From positions 1 to 64,000 of the forward strand of contig NZ_QXEC01000005.1 of assembly GCF_003583405.1 (NCBI RefSeq): a stretch of DNA of 64,000 bases, in the 5' to 3' direction. The translations under genes and the position numbers were made by a program. Positions 55,542-63,913 of this stretch are shown here, piece by piece; positions within the stretch are counted from its first letter, which is position 1; every line of letters begins with the position of its first letter. The notes beneath the pieces are model-generated. The model was given only the letters and a program-made list of their open reading frames with translations, did no database searches and was not told where the DNA came from. The DNA is from Micromonospora radicis. GTDB lineage: Bacteria; Actinomycetota; Actinomycetes; Mycobacteriales; Micromonosporaceae.

Positions 55542-56876
55542 ATGACGGTTCCCCCACCACCGCAGGCCCTGCCGTCCGCAGGACAGGTCGACCCGGCGGT
55601 CGCACGGCGCCCGGCGGCCCGATCGTCGTTGGCCACGGCCGGTTACCTGGTGGCCGCCCAGCTGGCCGTCGGGGTCGCCAGCCTGGCCATCAACGTGTTG
55701 GCGGCGCGCTCGATGGGACCGGCCGGACGCGGCAACCTGGCGCTGCTGCTGCAGATCGCCTACGTGGCCAATCTGCTCGCCATCGCCGGTACCGACCGGT
55801 CGTATCCGGCCACGGTGGTGGCCGGGCGCGGGGTACGCGGTACCTCCCTCGACACGCTTCGGCTGGTCGCCCCCGCGGCGGCGGTGGTCCTCCTGGTCGC
55901 CGGACCGGTCGTCTACGCCATCGGCACCGACGCCTCCACGGGCGCCATGCTGGTCGTCGCGGGCTTCACGGTGAGCGCCTGTGCCCTGCTCGGTACCGCG
56001 GCCCTGCGGACCGGCGCCGCGGCGAGCGGCGCGGTACGGCCGTACTTCATCGCCACCATCACCGGTCAGCTCACGCTGGTGGCGGCGGCGGGGGCGCTGA
56101 CGGTCACGGGTGTGAGTTCGCCCGATGTGTGGCTGCTGGTGTACGGCCTGGCCCTCGCCACCGGCTGCGCGGTCGCGTGGCTGACCCTGCGGCGCCGACC
56201 CGACCCGCCGGACCCGCCGCACAGTCTCGCCCCGGCGCGGCGGCTCGGCCTACGGTTGCTGCCGGCGGCGATCGCCAGCCTGGTCATGCTCCGCGCCGAC
56301 CGGCTGATGCTGCCCTGGCTCGGCACCTACGAACAGCTCGGCCTCTACATCGTGGTGGCCACGGTGGCCGAGTTCGCGATCTGGCCGGTGCAGAGCTGGG
56401 TCGACGCCCAGTCGCCGCGCTGGCACCAACGGTTCCTCGCCGGAAAGCTGCGTCGCACGCCCGCGCTGCTGGCGGCGGTCGGCTACGGCCTGGTCGCCGG
56501 CGCGGTCCTGCTGCTCGCCGGTCACCTGCTGGTGGTGCCGGTGTTCGGGGCCGAGTACCGCGACTCGGTGGCGCTGCTCGTGCCACTGGCCGTCGGTACC
56601 GCCTGCTACAGCGTCAGCCGGGTGGCGATCGGTCTCGGTGTCGCCACCGGCCGGGCCCGCGGTGCGCTGGTCGCCGACATCCCGGCGATGGTGGTGGCGC
56701 TCACCGCCTACCTGGTGCTGATCCCCCGGTACGGCGCGATGGGAGCGGCCACCGGCTCCGCCGTCGCGTACGGCGTCGGTGCCGTTCTCGCCCTGCTGGC
56801 CCAGGGACGTGGCGGCCGGCCGGCGATTGATACGACAGCCGATTCTTCTGGATTCTCGCGGTGGTCGCGGTCCTGA
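55542..56876 (+). CDS. Polysaccharide flippase-like (Wzx/MOP) membrane protein
   Basis: This 444-residue membrane protein has about twelve helices and belongs to the oligosaccharide-flippase/MOP group. It includes TAGYLVAAQLAVGVASLAINVLAARSMGPAGRGNLALLLQ, with the MGP-GRG turn typical of the family. RLLPAAIASLVMLRADRLMLPWLGTYEQLGLYIVVATVAE, GAVLLLAGHLLVVPVFGAEY and IPRYGAMGAATGSAVAYGVGAV also match. It would turn lipid-linked sugar units across the membrane. The hydrophilic end (DTTADSSGFSRWSRS) precedes an AT-rich stretch. It lies between the initiating transferase and a glycosyltransferase, as expected for a Wzx-like pathway. Confidence 0.85.
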   Translation: MTVPPPPQALPSAGQVDPAVARRPAARSSLATAGYLVAAQLAVGVASLAINVLAARSMGPAGRGNLALLLQIAYVANLLAIAGTDRSYPATVVAGRGVRGTSLDTLRLVAPAAAVVLLVAGPVVYAIGTDASTGAMLVVAGFTVSACALLGTAALRTGAAASGAVRPYFIATITGQLTLVAAAGALTVTGVSSPDVWLLVYGLALATGCAVAWLTLRRRPDPPDPPHSLAPARRLGLRLLPAAIASLVMLRADRLMLPWLGTYEQLGLYIVVATVAEFAIWPVQSWVDAQSPRWHQRFLAGKLRRTPALLAAVGYGLVAGAVLLLAGHLLVVPVFGAEYRDSVALLVPLAVGTACYSVSRVAIGLGVATGRARGALVADIPAMVVALTAYLVLIPRYGAMGAATGSAVAYGVGAVLALLAQGRGGRPAIDTTADSSGFSRWSRS

Positions 56877-56919
56877 AGAAACCCGAGAAAATCCGCGTAC
56901 CACATGGGAAGTGAGCACC

Positions 56920-58191
56920 GTGGACATCGTTTACCTGCACCAGTACTTCCGCACTCCGGAGATGTCGGGAGGCACCCGTTCGTTCGAGTTCGCCCGTCGG
57001 CTGGTCGATCGAGGTCACCGGGTGCACGTGGTGACCAGTGACACCGAGGGTCGCGGCGGCGGGTCGGAGCAGTGGCGTACGACGACCGAGGCGGGGGCGA
57101 CGGTGCACTGGATCACGGTGCCGTACGGCAACGCCATGCCTTACCGGGACCGGATCCGGGCGTTCTTCCGGTTCGCCCGGCTGGCCGCCCAGCGCGCCGC
57201 CGGTCTGCCGCAGGACATCGTCTTCGCCACCAGCACACCGCTGACGATCGCGCTGCCGGCGGCCTACTCGGCCCGCCGCCGCGGGGTGCCGATGGTGCTC
57301 GAGGTGCGCGACGTCTGGCCGGAGGTGCCGATCGCGCTCGGTGCGCTGACCTCACCAGGGTCGCGGTGGGCGGCGTACCGACTGGAGAGTTGGGCCTACC
57401 GGCGGGCGCGACACGTGGTCGCCCTCTCCCCCGGCATGGCCGACAGCATCACCCGACGGTTCCCGGACGTACCGGTCACCGTCGTGCCCAACGGCTGCGA
57501 CCGGGCGCTGTTCGCGTCCGCCGGTGACGCGGCGGCCGAACTCCGGCGCGGTACGCCGTGGCTCGGTGACCGTCCACTGGTGCTCTACGCGGGCACGCTG
57601 GGTTTCGCCAACCGGGTCGAGTACGTGGTGCGGATGGCGGAGGCGGCCCGGCACAGTCATCCGGAGCTGCGGTTCGCCATCGCGGGCAGCGGCGCGGAGC
57701 ACGACCATGTCCGCGGGCTCGCGGGGCAGCTCGGCGTACTGGACCGGAACCTGTTCATGCTGGGCCAGATGCCCAAGGCGACGGTCACCGCCCTCTTCGG
57801 TGCCTGCGACCTGTCCCTGTCGGTCTTCCGGGACGATCCGGTGTTGCACGCCAACTCGGCGAACAAGTTCTTCGACGGGCTGGCGGCCGGACGGCCGGTC
57901 GCCGTCAACCACGAGGGTTGGATCGCCGAGACGCTGCGCGAGAGTGGTGCGGGGCTGGTCCTGCCGGCCGCGGACCCGGCCGCCGCCGCGATCATGGTCA
58001 GCGACTTCCTGGCCGACCCGGAACGGGTCGCGGCGGCCCGTCGGGCGGCGCTGCGGCTGGCGGAGTCCCGCTTCGACCGGGACCTGCTCTTCGACCGGTT
58101 CGAGAAGGTGCTCGTCGATGCGGTGAATCCCCATCGGGCACCCACGATGCGGCGTTCCGAGGAGGCCGGCGTGCCGGTGAATGACCGCTAG
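56920..58191 (+). CDS. Family 4 glycosyltransferase
   Basis: This 423-residue GT-B glycosyltransferase starts with DIVYLHQYFRTPEMSGGTRSFEFARRLVDRGH. It contains VFATSTPLTIALPAAYSARRRGVPMVLEVRDVWPEVP, VVPNGCDRALFA (linker between Rossmann halves), LVLYAGTLGFANRVEYVVRMAEAAR and NSANKFFDGLAAGRPVAVNHEGW, the acceptor/nucleotide Glu region. It resembles WbuB/WcaI-type enzymes that add N-acetylfucosamine-like or uronic sugars. GTG 56920, eight bases after GGAAG, is preferred to GTG 56911. It probably acts on the lipid-linked unit made by the upstream transferase. Confidence 0.9.
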   Translation: MDIVYLHQYFRTPEMSGGTRSFEFARRLVDRGHRVHVVTSDTEGRGGGSEQWRTTTEAGATVHWITVPYGNAMPYRDRIRAFFRFARLAAQRAAGLPQDIVFATSTPLTIALPAAYSARRRGVPMVLEVRDVWPEVPIALGALTSPGSRWAAYRLESWAYRRARHVVALSPGMADSITRRFPDVPVTVVPNGCDRALFASAGDAAAELRRGTPWLGDRPLVLYAGTLGFANRVEYVVRMAEAARHSHPELRFAIAGSGAEHDHVRGLAGQLGVLDRNLFMLGQMPKATVTALFGACDLSLSVFRDDPVLHANSANKFFDGLAAGRPVAVNHEGWIAETLRESGAGLVLPAADPAAAAIMVSDFLADPERVAAARRAALRLAESRFDRDLLFDRFEKVLVDAVNPHRAPTMRRSEEAGVPVNDR

Positions 58192-58335
58192 GTTCGCACC
58201 GTTCCCGCCCGGGGTGCCCTATCCGGAAGAGAGCCAGGAATCCGGAATCCGACCTGGAATCCTATTTTTCCGGATATAACCAATGGGCGGCATCGCCGCG
58301 TACCACCCACCGTCCTCACCTTGTCGGAGCCGCAG
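58192..58335. other. AT-rich regulatory-looking spacer before ugd
   Basis: TATCCGGA (58220-58227) and TCCGGATA (58269-58276) form a wide inverted repeat, and GGAATCC occurs three times between them (near 58238, 58245 and 58256), followed by a T-rich stretch. The layout suggests an operator or a processing/terminator structure; no regulator can be named. Confidence 0.45.
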
Positions 58336-59712
58336 ATGTCGACCACCACCGCAGCACTTCCCCGGCTGGCCTTCCACGGCACCGGCTATCTCGGCGCGAC
58401 GTACGCGATCTGCTTCGCCGAACTCGGCTACGAGGTGATCGGGTACGACGTCGACATCAACCGGATCGCCAAACTCTCCGCCGGTGAGGTGCCGTTCCAC
58501 GAGCCCGGCCTGGAGGAGGTGCTGAAGCGGAGCCTGGCCGGCGGCCGGTTGCGCTTCAGCACCAACCTCGCCGAGGTCGCCGCCTTCGGCGACGTCCACT
58601 TCATCTGCGTCGGCACCCCGCAACTCGCCGGTGGAATGGGCGCCGACCTGTCCTACGTCGAGGACGCCGTCACGGGGCTGGCCCAGCACCTGACCCGCAA
58701 GGCCCTCATCGTCGGCAAGTCCACCGTGCCGGTCGGCACCGCCGAGTGGGTGGAGCGACTCGTCGACAAGTACGCCCCCGCCGACCTGGGCGTCGAGGTG
58801 GCCTGGAGTCCGGAGTTCCTCCAGGAGGGCTTCGCCCTGCAGGACGTGCTGCGGCCCAGCCGGATCGTGGTGGGCGTCCGCAGCGAGTGGGCCAGGGAGC
58901 TGCTCGATGCCGCCCACAAGGGTGTCTGCGACCTGGCTGCCGCCGAGGGGCGCGACGTACCGGTGGTGGTCACCGACTTCGCCACCGCCGAGCTGGTCAA
59001 GGTCGCCGCGAACGCCTTCCTGGCCACCAAGATCTCGTTCATCAACGCGATGGCCGAGGTCTGCGAGGTCGCCGGCGCCGACGTCACCCAGCTGGCCCGC
59101 GCCATCGGCCACGATCCGCGGATCGGCAACCGCTTCCTCAAGGCCGGCGTCGGCTTCGGCGGCGGCTGTCTCCCGAAGGACATCCGCGCCTTCCAGGCCC
59201 GGGCGCAGGAGCTCGGCGCCGGTGAGGCACTGCGCTTCCTGCACGAGGTCGACCTGATCAACCAGCGCCGCCGTACCCGGGTGGTGCAGCTCGCCGCCGA
59301 ACTGCTCGACCGTCGCTACGGCCCGGCCGGGCCCGACCTGTCCGGCGTCCGGATCGCGGTGCTCGGCGCCACCTTCAAGCCCGACTCCGACGACGTACGC
59401 GACGCCCCCTCCCTCGCGGTCGCCGCCATGCTGGCCAAGGCCGGGGCCGACGTGCACGTCTACGACCCGCAGGGCATGGCCAACGCACGCCGCGCCCAGC
59501 CGCACCTGCGCTACGCCCCCACCATGGCCGAGGCGGTCCGCGACACCAGCCTGGTCTGCGTCCTCACCGAGTGGGCCGACTTCCGCGACGCCGACCCGAA
59601 CGCCCTCGGCGAGCTGGTCGCCGAGCGCCGCGTGATCGACGGCCGGAACTGTCTCGACCCCGTGCGGTGGGTCCGGGCCGGTTGGCGGTACCGCGGCCTG
59701 GGCCGGCCCTGA
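58336..59712 (+). CDS. ugd: UDP-glucose/GDP-mannose dehydrogenase family protein
   Basis: This 458-residue enzyme makes a UDP-uronic acid in two NAD-dependent oxidations. It has the NAD site RLAFHGTGYLGATYAICFAELGYEVIGYDVD, VHFICVGTPQ, LIVGKSTVPVGTAEW, WSPEFLQEGFAL, LVKVAANAFLATKISFIN, the catalytic Cys in VGFGGGCLPKDIRAF, and the C-terminal nucleotide domain IAVLGATFKPDSDDVRDAPSLAV. The exact sugar is a family inference (UDP-glucose is most likely). GGAG lies six bases before the ATG. It provides the acidic sugar of the cluster product and converges with the LCP gene. Confidence 0.92.
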   Translation: MSTTTAALPRLAFHGTGYLGATYAICFAELGYEVIGYDVDINRIAKLSAGEVPFHEPGLEEVLKRSLAGGRLRFSTNLAEVAAFGDVHFICVGTPQLAGGMGADLSYVEDAVTGLAQHLTRKALIVGKSTVPVGTAEWVERLVDKYAPADLGVEVAWSPEFLQEGFALQDVLRPSRIVVGVRSEWARELLDAAHKGVCDLAAAEGRDVPVVVTDFATAELVKVAANAFLATKISFINAMAEVCEVAGADVTQLARAIGHDPRIGNRFLKAGVGFGGGCLPKDIRAFQARAQELGAGEALRFLHEVDLINQRRRTRVVQLAAELLDRRYGPAGPDLSGVRIAVLGATFKPDSDDVRDAPSLAVAAMLAKAGADVHVYDPQGMANARRAQPHLRYAPTMAEAVRDTSLVCVLTEWADFRDADPNALGELVAERRVIDGRNCLDPVRWVRAGWRYRGLGRP

Positions 59713-59758
59713 CTGACCTCAGCGCCGGCCTGGGTCGGCCCTGAGACCTCACTCAGCG
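59695..59758. repeat. Imperfect 32-bp tandem repeat across two convergent stops
   Basis: Unit 1 (59695-59726) and unit 2 (59727-59758) share GGCCTGGG-CGGCCCTGA and end CTCAGCG. Unit 1 contains the ugd stop and unit 2 contains the stop of the LCP gene. The duplication may have created the present gene ends. Confidence 0.7.
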
Positions 59759-60811
59759 GACGGTCGCCTCGGGGTGCTCGGCCAGCCACTTGTTGACGGT
59801 GCCGGAGCGTACGGCCGCGAACAGCTCCGCTGCCGCCGGCTCGTCGGGCAGGATGACGCTCTGGTCACCGACCATGCCGGGTCCGACGTTCGGAGAGGTC
59901 AGGAAGGTCAGGTCCTCGGCGCCGATCAGCCGCAGACCCCACACCGTCTCGGCCACCGGCAGGTCGTGGTCGACCTCCACGGCACCGGCGGCGACGCGGA
60001 GGAAGTCGTCGAGCCGACCCGGGCTGGTCAGGATTCCCTTGCGGGTCACCTCCTGCAGCACGGCGGCGACGATGGCCTGCTGGTGACGCATCCGGCTGAA
60101 GTCGCCGTCGGCGAACTGGTGGCGCTCGCGGGCGTACTCCAACGCCACCGTGCTGTCCATCCGGTGCACACCGGGCCGAAAGACCCGGCCCGCGGCGTAG
60201 GCCGAGGTGAAGGAGGTGTCCACGGTGACGTCGACGCCGCCCAGGATGTCGATGACCTTGGTGAAACCGGTGAAGTCCAGCAGCACCACGTGATCGACCC
60301 GGACGCTGGTGAAGTTCTCTACCGCGCGGACCAGCAGCGGCACACCACCCCAGGCCAGTGCCGCGTTGATCTTCCCCTTCCGGGTGTCCCCACCGTCCGG
60401 TGAGGTCGGCACGTCGGTCCAGGTGTCCCGGGGGATCGAGATCAGGTACGCCCGGTCACGGCTGTGCGGGATGTGGACCAGCATGATGCTGTCGGCCCGG
60501 GCGGTGGTGTCCGTCCCGTCCGGCTCGTCCCGCCCGACGACGAGGATGTTGAGCGCCTCGTCGACGGCCCGTGGCGGCCGTTGCTCCGCCAACAGTCCCT
60601 GGAAGGCGTCCACCTTGCTGATCCGCTGCTCCAGCGACCGGATGTAGAGCCAACCACCGAGGCCACCACCGACGACGACGAGCGCCAGGACCAGTGCACC
60701 GATCAGCGCGGTCAGCCGAATCCAACGGTGGGGTGACGTACGGCCCACCGGGGTGCCGGCGTCGGTGGTACCGACGTGGTCCCACCGGGTCAGGTCAAAG
60801 TCTCTGGGCAT
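59753..60811 (-). CDS. LytR-CpsA-Psr (LCP) family cell-wall glycopolymer ligase
   Basis: This 352-residue membrane-anchored phosphotransferase attaches lipid-linked glycopolymers to peptidoglycan. It has a short cytoplasmic part, one signal-anchor helix (LTALIGALVLALVVVGGGLGGWLYI, about 33-57) and an extracellular LCP domain. The domain shows NILVVGRDEPDG, TARADSIMLVHI, YLISIPRDTWTDVP, RKGKINAALAWGG, VLLDFTGFTKVIDILGGVDV and VALEYARERHQFADGDFSRMRHQ, which hold the Arg and Asp residues of the active site. GGAG precedes the ATG. Its start overlaps the end of the epimerase gene by 17 bases. Confidence 0.93.
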   Translation of the reverse strand: MPRDFDLTRWDHVGTTDAGTPVGRTSPHRWIRLTALIGALVLALVVVGGGLGGWLYIRSLEQRISKVDAFQGLLAEQRPPRAVDEALNILVVGRDEPDGTDTTARADSIMLVHIPHSRDRAYLISIPRDTWTDVPTSPDGGDTRKGKINAALAWGGVPLLVRAVENFTSVRVDHVVLLDFTGFTKVIDILGGVDVTVDTSFTSAYAAGRVFRPGVHRMDSTVALEYARERHQFADGDFSRMRHQQAIVAAVLQEVTRKGILTSPGRLDDFLRVAAGAVEVDHDLPVAETVWGLRLIGAEDLTFLTSPNVGPGMVGDQSVILPDEPAAAELFAAVRSGTVNKWLAEHPEATVR

Positions 60812-61769
60812 GGTCCGCTCCGCTCGTGGTGAATCCCTGCGGCTGGTCGGATGCGACTGCGGCCACGGTGTTGCGGTCGGCGCCGCCGACCTCCCGCCAG
60901 AGCGCGGCCAGTGAGTCGGTCAGTGGGTGTGCGGGCAGCCAGCCGAGTTGGTCGGCGCCGCAGCGGATGTCGGCGCACATCCACGGCACCCCGGTCGAGC
61001 GTCCGGCCGCCGCGGTGAACGCGCCGTCGCGGATCTCTCCCGGGAAGCCGGCCACGCCCGCGAGCTGCGCGACGGCATCCTTGACGGCCGTCGCCCGGCC
61101 GCTGCCGATGTTGAACACCCGCTGCCGCAGCGAACCGCAGCTGAGCGCCGCCCGGACCGCGTCGGCCACGTCGCGTACGTCGACGAAGTCCCGGTAGGCG
61201 TCGAGCAGGCCCAGTGAGATGTGCTCGTCGCCGTGTTCCATCGCCGCCCGGATCAGCGACGCCGCCTGCCCGAGCACGTTGCCGGGGGTCAGTCCCGGAC
61301 CGACCGGATTGAACACCCGCAGCACCACCGCGTCGAGCCGACCCGATTCGGCGGCGAGTTCCATCAGCCGGGTGGCGGCCAGGTGACTCACCCCGTACTC
61401 GCTGACCGGCCGGGTGGGCTGGGTCTCCGCGACGACGGTGCCGTACGGCACCGCGCCGTACTCGGCCGCCGAACCGATCTTGACAAGGCGGGCCTGCGGC
61501 GCTCCGGCGGTCACCGCCTCGACCAGTTTGGCCGCGACCACCGCGTGGGCCTGCACGAAGTCGTACCCGGAGCCGACGATCCGGCCCGCCGCGACGACCA
61601 CCGCGTCCGGTCGCTCGCGGCGCAGCAGGGAGACCAGCGCGGTCGGGTCGATCGCGACCAGATCGCACTCCTGCCGGCTGGGCGCGTGGATCGACCAGTC
61701 CGCGGCGAGGGCACGGCGGATGTGCCGGCCCAGGAATCCGCTGCCCCCGAGCAGCAGCGCGGTGTTCAT
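60795..61769 (-). CDS. NAD-dependent epimerase/dehydratase family protein with atypical YxxxH
   Basis: This 324-residue extended SDR protein has NTALLLGGSGFLGRHIRRAL (NAD site), PDAVVVAAGRIVGS, LVKIGSAAEYGAVPYG (active Ser region), VVLRVFNPVGPGLTPGN, YRDFVDVRDVADAVRAAL and VFNIGSGRATAV. The catalytic Tyr lies in SEYGVSHLAATR, where the usual YxxxK lysine is replaced by His. It may be an altered-activity epimerase or reductase. The gene overlaps the second sugar transferase by four bases upstream and the LCP gene by 17 bases downstream, so the three are one operon. Confidence 0.87.
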   Translation of the reverse strand: MNTALLLGGSGFLGRHIRRALAADWSIHAPSRQECDLVAIDPTALVSLLRRERPDAVVVAAGRIVGSGYDFVQAHAVVAAKLVEAVTAGAPQARLVKIGSAAEYGAVPYGTVVAETQPTRPVSEYGVSHLAATRLMELAAESGRLDAVVLRVFNPVGPGLTPGNVLGQAASLIRAAMEHGDEHISLGLLDAYRDFVDVRDVADAVRAALSCGSLRQRVFNIGSGRATAVKDAVAQLAGVAGFPGEIRDGAFTAAAGRSTGVPWMCADIRCGADQLGWLPAHPLTDSLAALWREVGGADRNTVAAVASDQPQGFTTSGADHAQRL

Positions 61770-62518
61770 CTGATCCCCGGTTCGGGTGGTTCGGGCCAGG
61801 GCTGCGCCGGCCGGCTCCCGACGGGCGGGTTGCCGGTGAACTCGTGCCAGGTGGCGGCACCGGGGGCCGTGATGCCCTGTCGGCGGAGCACCACCCAGAC
61901 CGTCGCGAGGAGGATCTTGAGGTCGAGCCGGAACGAGCGCCGGTCGACGTACTCGATGTCGTAGTCGAACTTCTGCTCCCAGCTGAGCGCGTTGCGGCCG
62001 CGCACCTGGGCGAGCCCGGTGATGCCCGGCCGTACCTCGTGCCGCCGCGCCTGCCGGGCGTCGTACAGGCCGAGATAACGCACGAGATGGGGTCGCGGAC
62101 CGACGATGCTCATCTCCCCGCGGAGCACGTTCCAGAACCCCGGTATCTCGTCCAGGCTGGTGGCGCGAAGCCAGCGGCCAACCGGTGTGAGCCGGTCACC
62201 GTCACTGACCTGACCTCGTTGCTGGTCGACCGGCCGCATGGTGCGGAACTTGACCATGTCGAACAGCTTGCCGTCGCGCCCGGGACGGGTGTGCCGGAAC
62301 AACACCGGCCGCCCCATGGTCACCAGCACGACGGCGGCCAGGACCGCCATCAGCGGGGCGGCGACGATCAGGACGGCGACCGCGCCGACGATGTCGAACA
62401 GTCGCTTCCACCGGTCGTAGCGGTGGTGGGCGGAGGCGTGGGAGTCATCCGCGCGGTAGTCCGCGACGGGAACTTCCGGACCCGTCCCCGCAGGCTCTTC
62501 GAGCGTGCCTTTCTGCAT
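61766..62518 (-). CDS. Second initiating sugar-phosphate transferase
   Basis: This is a 250-residue polyprenyl-phosphate sugar transferase. It has a hydrophilic N-terminus (1-35), a membrane hairpin (FDIVGAVAVLIVAAPLMAVLAAVVLV), VLFRHTRPGRDGKLFDMVKFRTM, LRATSLDEIPGFWNVLRGEMSIVGPRPHLVRYL (Asp-Glu pair in SLDEIPG) and RPGITGLAQVRGRNAL. It differs from the one at 54848 (for example GFWNV for QLVNV), so it probably takes a different sugar or serves another polymer. It is the first gene of a minus-strand operon with the epimerase and LCP genes. Confidence 0.9.
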   Translation of the reverse strand: MQKGTLEEPAGTGPEVPVADYRADDSHASAHHRYDRWKRLFDIVGAVAVLIVAAPLMAVLAAVVLVTMGRPVLFRHTRPGRDGKLFDMVKFRTMRPVDQQRGQVSDGDRLTPVGRWLRATSLDEIPGFWNVLRGEMSIVGPRPHLVRYLGLYDARQARRHEVRPGITGLAQVRGRNALSWEQKFDYDIEYVDRRSFRLDLKILLATVWVVLRRQGITAPGAATWHEFTGNPPVGSRPAQPWPEPPEPGIR

Positions 62519-62701
62519 GCCCCAAGTCCTATCAGTACAGACGATGATAAGAAGGAGAAAATTGCAACAAAAACCCTAAACGGGAATCAACGTGAGCCGG
62601 CACCTTATACCGGCCGATCCCACCGTCACCCGGTCGGGGGGTCGACGGCGTGGGCGGGGCCGACCCTCGTCACCGGCTCCCCGACTGCTCGTTGGTCGGG
62701 C
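62519..62701. other. AT-rich divergent promoter region
   Basis: The 183 bases between the divergent sugar transferase and glycosyltransferase contain one of the most AT-rich runs in the window (62535-62590, with GATAAGAAGGAGAAAATTGC). It should hold promoters for both directions. AAGGAG at 62550-62555 is not followed by a usable start codon. No boxes are assigned. Confidence 0.4.
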
Positions 62702-63913
62702 ATGCCACGCGACGACGCGGCGGTCCACGGGCCGTACCGGGTGTTGATGACGCATCGGTTCTTCGAGCCGGGATTCCGGGCCGGCGGCCCGGTCCGGGCC
62801 ATCGCCCGGCTGCTCGACTCGTGTTCCGAACAGGTGACCGTGACGCTGGTGACCGGCGACCACGACCTCGGCGTGCCGCAGCCCTATCCCGGGCTGTCCG
62901 GCCGCTGGCTCGACCGTGGCCGGTCCCGCATCTTCTACCTGTCGACCAGGAGCCCCCGGCAGTGGTGGGGGCTGTGGCGGACGCTGCGCCGGGAACCGTT
63001 CGACCTGCTGTACGTCAACAGCCTGTGGTGCCCGTTCTCGATCACGGCGATCCTCGCCACCCGGCTGCGGCTGATCCGGGCGGCCCGGGTGACGATCGCC
63101 CCCCGGGGCGAGTTCTCCCCCGCGGCGCTGGCCCTGAAGGCGACCAAGAAGGAGATCTTCCTACGGCTGTGGGGACCGTTCCTGCGCCGTGGTGACGTCC
63201 GCTGGCACGCGACCTGTCAGCTGGAGGCCGACCTGATCCGGCGCCGGCTGCCCTGGGCCACGGCGCTCGTCTGCGCCGACGAGGTCGACCTCCCCGCCGA
63301 GCCGATCCCACCCGTACGGTTGGCCGACCGGCTCCGGCTAGTGTTCGTCGGCCGGGTCTCACCGATGAAGAACCTGACCCTGACCCTGGCGGCGCTGGCC
63401 CGCACCACCAGCCCGATCACCTTCGACATCTACGGACCGGCGGAGGATCCGGCGTACTGGGCGCGGTGCCGGCAGCTGATCTCGCAACTGCCGTCGACGG
63501 TCGAGGTGGCGTACCGCGGCGAACTGCACCCGGATCTGGTCCGGGAGACGTTCGCGCAGTACGACGCGTACGCGATGCCGACGCTCGGCGAGAACTTCGG
63601 CTACACCATCGTGGAGAGTCTGTCCGCGTCGTGTCCGGTGCTCTGTTCGGATCGCACACCGTGGACCGGCGTGCTGGCGGCCGGCGGCGGGGTGGTGCTC
63701 ACCCGGCTCACCGAGGACGAACTCGCGGACCAGTTGGAACGGCTGGCGCGGATGTCGCCCGCCGAACGGCTGGCCCTGCGCGGTTCGGCCGCCGACGCGT
63801 ACCGCACCTGGGCGGCGGGCGAGCGCGGCGTCCACATCCTCGACCAGATGCGGCTGGCCGACCGGCCGGGTCCGGCGCCCCGGGTCGGTCAGCGGCCGTA
63901 CAGCTCCAGGTAG
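62702..63913 (+). CDS. Family 4 glycosyltransferase
   Basis: This 403-residue GT-B glycosyltransferase has an N-terminal acceptor half (VLMTHRFFEPGFRAGGPVRAIARLLD, LLYVNSLWCPFSITAILATR, VTIAPRGEFSPAALALKATKKE) and a donor half (LRLVFVGRVSPMKNLTLTLAAL, FDIYGPAEDPAYWARC, YDAYAMPTLGENFGYTIVESLSASCPVL), with the EX7E-like nucleotide region. The start at ATG 62702 lacks a strong ribosome binding site; an ATG at 62747 is an alternative. Its last 25 bases overlap the convergent gene at the window edge. Confidence 0.88.
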   Translation: MPRDDAAVHGPYRVLMTHRFFEPGFRAGGPVRAIARLLDSCSEQVTVTLVTGDHDLGVPQPYPGLSGRWLDRGRSRIFYLSTRSPRQWWGLWRTLRREPFDLLYVNSLWCPFSITAILATRLRLIRAARVTIAPRGEFSPAALALKATKKEIFLRLWGPFLRRGDVRWHATCQLEADLIRRRLPWATALVCADEVDLPAEPIPPVRLADRLRLVFVGRVSPMKNLTLTLAALARTTSPITFDIYGPAEDPAYWARCRQLISQLPSTVEVAYRGELHPDLVRETFAQYDAYAMPTLGENFGYTIVESLSASCPVLCSDRTPWTGVLAAGGGVVLTRLTEDELADQLERLARMSPAERLALRGSAADAYRTWAAGERGVHILDQMRLADRPGPAPRVGQRPYSSR

